Source: Galaxea fascicularis (lineage: Eukaryota > Cnidaria > Anthozoa > Scleractinia > Euphylliidae). Taken from it: 64,000 nucleotides of DNA. Numbering within the stretch: position 1 is the first letter of the stretch; every line of letters starts with the position of its first letter. The DNA lies in contig OX419345.1 of NCBI GenBank assembly GCA_948470475.1, forward strand, positions 19,761,239-19,825,238. The letters are read 5' to 3'. The notes under the pieces were generated by a model. It made no database searches and was not told where the DNA came from. It was given only the letters and a program-made list of their open reading frames with translations. The position numbers were made by a program, and so were the translations under genes. Of this stretch, positions 63,527 through 64,000 are shown in pieces.

Positions 63527-64000
63527 TCAATCAATTTTCACTGCTGCATAAATGTGCCTGATGAAGATGTAGGTTGCATAGAATCCAACTGTGCCAGTTA
63601 GCAGCCAGAATGACAGAACCATTAGGCAAGTGTATCCAAAGTACATCAAGCCAGGAACCAATTCACTGATGTCAAGCTGGAAAAAATAACACACGTTTGA
63701 CAAAATAAATAAACCTGTAAAACAATGTTCACTTAATTTGATCAAATGAGAGTGATTTGATCCAAAAATGAGAGTAGGCTTACTTAGAAAGCCAAAGATT
63801 TTAAAGGAAAGTGAAAAGTTCAATGAAAATAACAACGGGGGAAAAATTGGGTCCAAAAAGTAGAGCTTTCTTCCACTTACGGCTTTTTTAAGGGAAAGAA
63901 ATTGAAGGCAAAGGTCTGCTACACCAAGAGGATAACTTACTTTTGTAACAAAGTAGAATACAGCATAGAAAAACACATAGATAGAGCAGGAACCAGACAT
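63527..64000 (-). CDS. TM9SF4: C-terminal exons of a transmembrane-9 superfamily (nonaspanin) protein
   Basis: Two exons are visible: 64000-63941 (continuing beyond the window) and 63676-63527. They join in phase 0 to give [19 protein letters not shown], then [20 protein letters not shown] and [20 protein letters not shown], ending IYAAVKID and TGA. The final YAAVKID-type tail with hydrophobic helices is diagnostic of TM9SF proteins. In that family the C-terminal Lys-containing tail binds COPI and keeps the protein in the Golgi. Conserved phrases ([27 protein letters not shown]) fit the TM9SF2/TM9SF4 branch, and TM9SF4 is the closer match from memory. About nine-tenths of the protein lies outside the window. 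Confidence 0.9.
   Translation of the reverse strand: MSGSCSIYVFFYAVFYFVTKVSYPLGVADLCLQFLSLKKAVSGRKLYFLDPIFPPLLFSLNFSLSFKIFGFLSKPTLIFGSNHSHLIKLSEHCFTGLFILSNVCYFFQLDISELVPGLMYFGYTCLMVLSFWLLTGTVGFYATYIFIRHIYAAVKID

Overview
The window is eukaryotic nuclear DNA. It is AT-rich, its genes are split into many short exons with GT-AG introns, and it is dense in short foldback transposons and SINE-like repeats. Several repeats (the TGATTGGCCAGCAAA family, a tRNA-derived SINE, foldbacks with TAAAGTGCCTATCACCCC or CCTTTAACTCCC termini) look like types I associate with anthozoan, especially stony-coral, genomes. The best guess is a coral or a close relative. That assignment rests on recall and on the gene content, not on a search.

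Layout, left to right: (1) 104-1993 (+), the 3' end of a gene encoding a Cys-containing extracellular module. (2) 7134-2799 (-), a two-exon gene for a secreted Glu/Arg-rich, granin-like protein, convergent with the first gene. (3) 10228-26527 (+), a 23-exon SANBR (KIAA1841) orthologue with SANT-like and BTB regions. (4) 28663-37302 (+), a 10-exon mitochondrial proline dehydrogenase family gene whose active-site Ser points to the hydroxyproline enzyme PRODH2/HYPDH. (5) 43885-40140 (-), geminin, convergent with PRODH2, with a decayed copy of its first exon and promoter about 950 bp upstream. (6) 55735-46481 (-), a Qa-SNARE of the syntaxin-7/12 type, with a dead LINE and a foldback element in its introns. 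(7) 57472-59207 (+), a stathmin-domain protein (STMND1-like) divergent from the syntaxin and sharing a promoter region with an RFX-type X-box. (8) 64000-63527 (-), the last two exons of a TM9SF4/2-type nonaspanin.

These are unrelated housekeeping and regulatory genes rather than one pathway: class-switch-regulator homologue, amino-acid catabolism, replication licensing, endosomal fusion, ciliary/microtubule, and endomembrane trafficking. Exon phases were followed across every intron, and each complete model closes in frame: SANBR 812 aa, PRODH2 472 aa, geminin 271 aa, syntaxin 274 aa, STMND1 263 aa, granin-like 416 aa. Space between genes and in large introns is mostly repeats. The most unusual items are the granin-like precursor, the duplicated geminin exon 1 with intact reading frame, a 210-bp near-perfect palindrome flanked by a 14-bp target-site duplication, and a long (CT)n tract right after a syntaxin splice donor.
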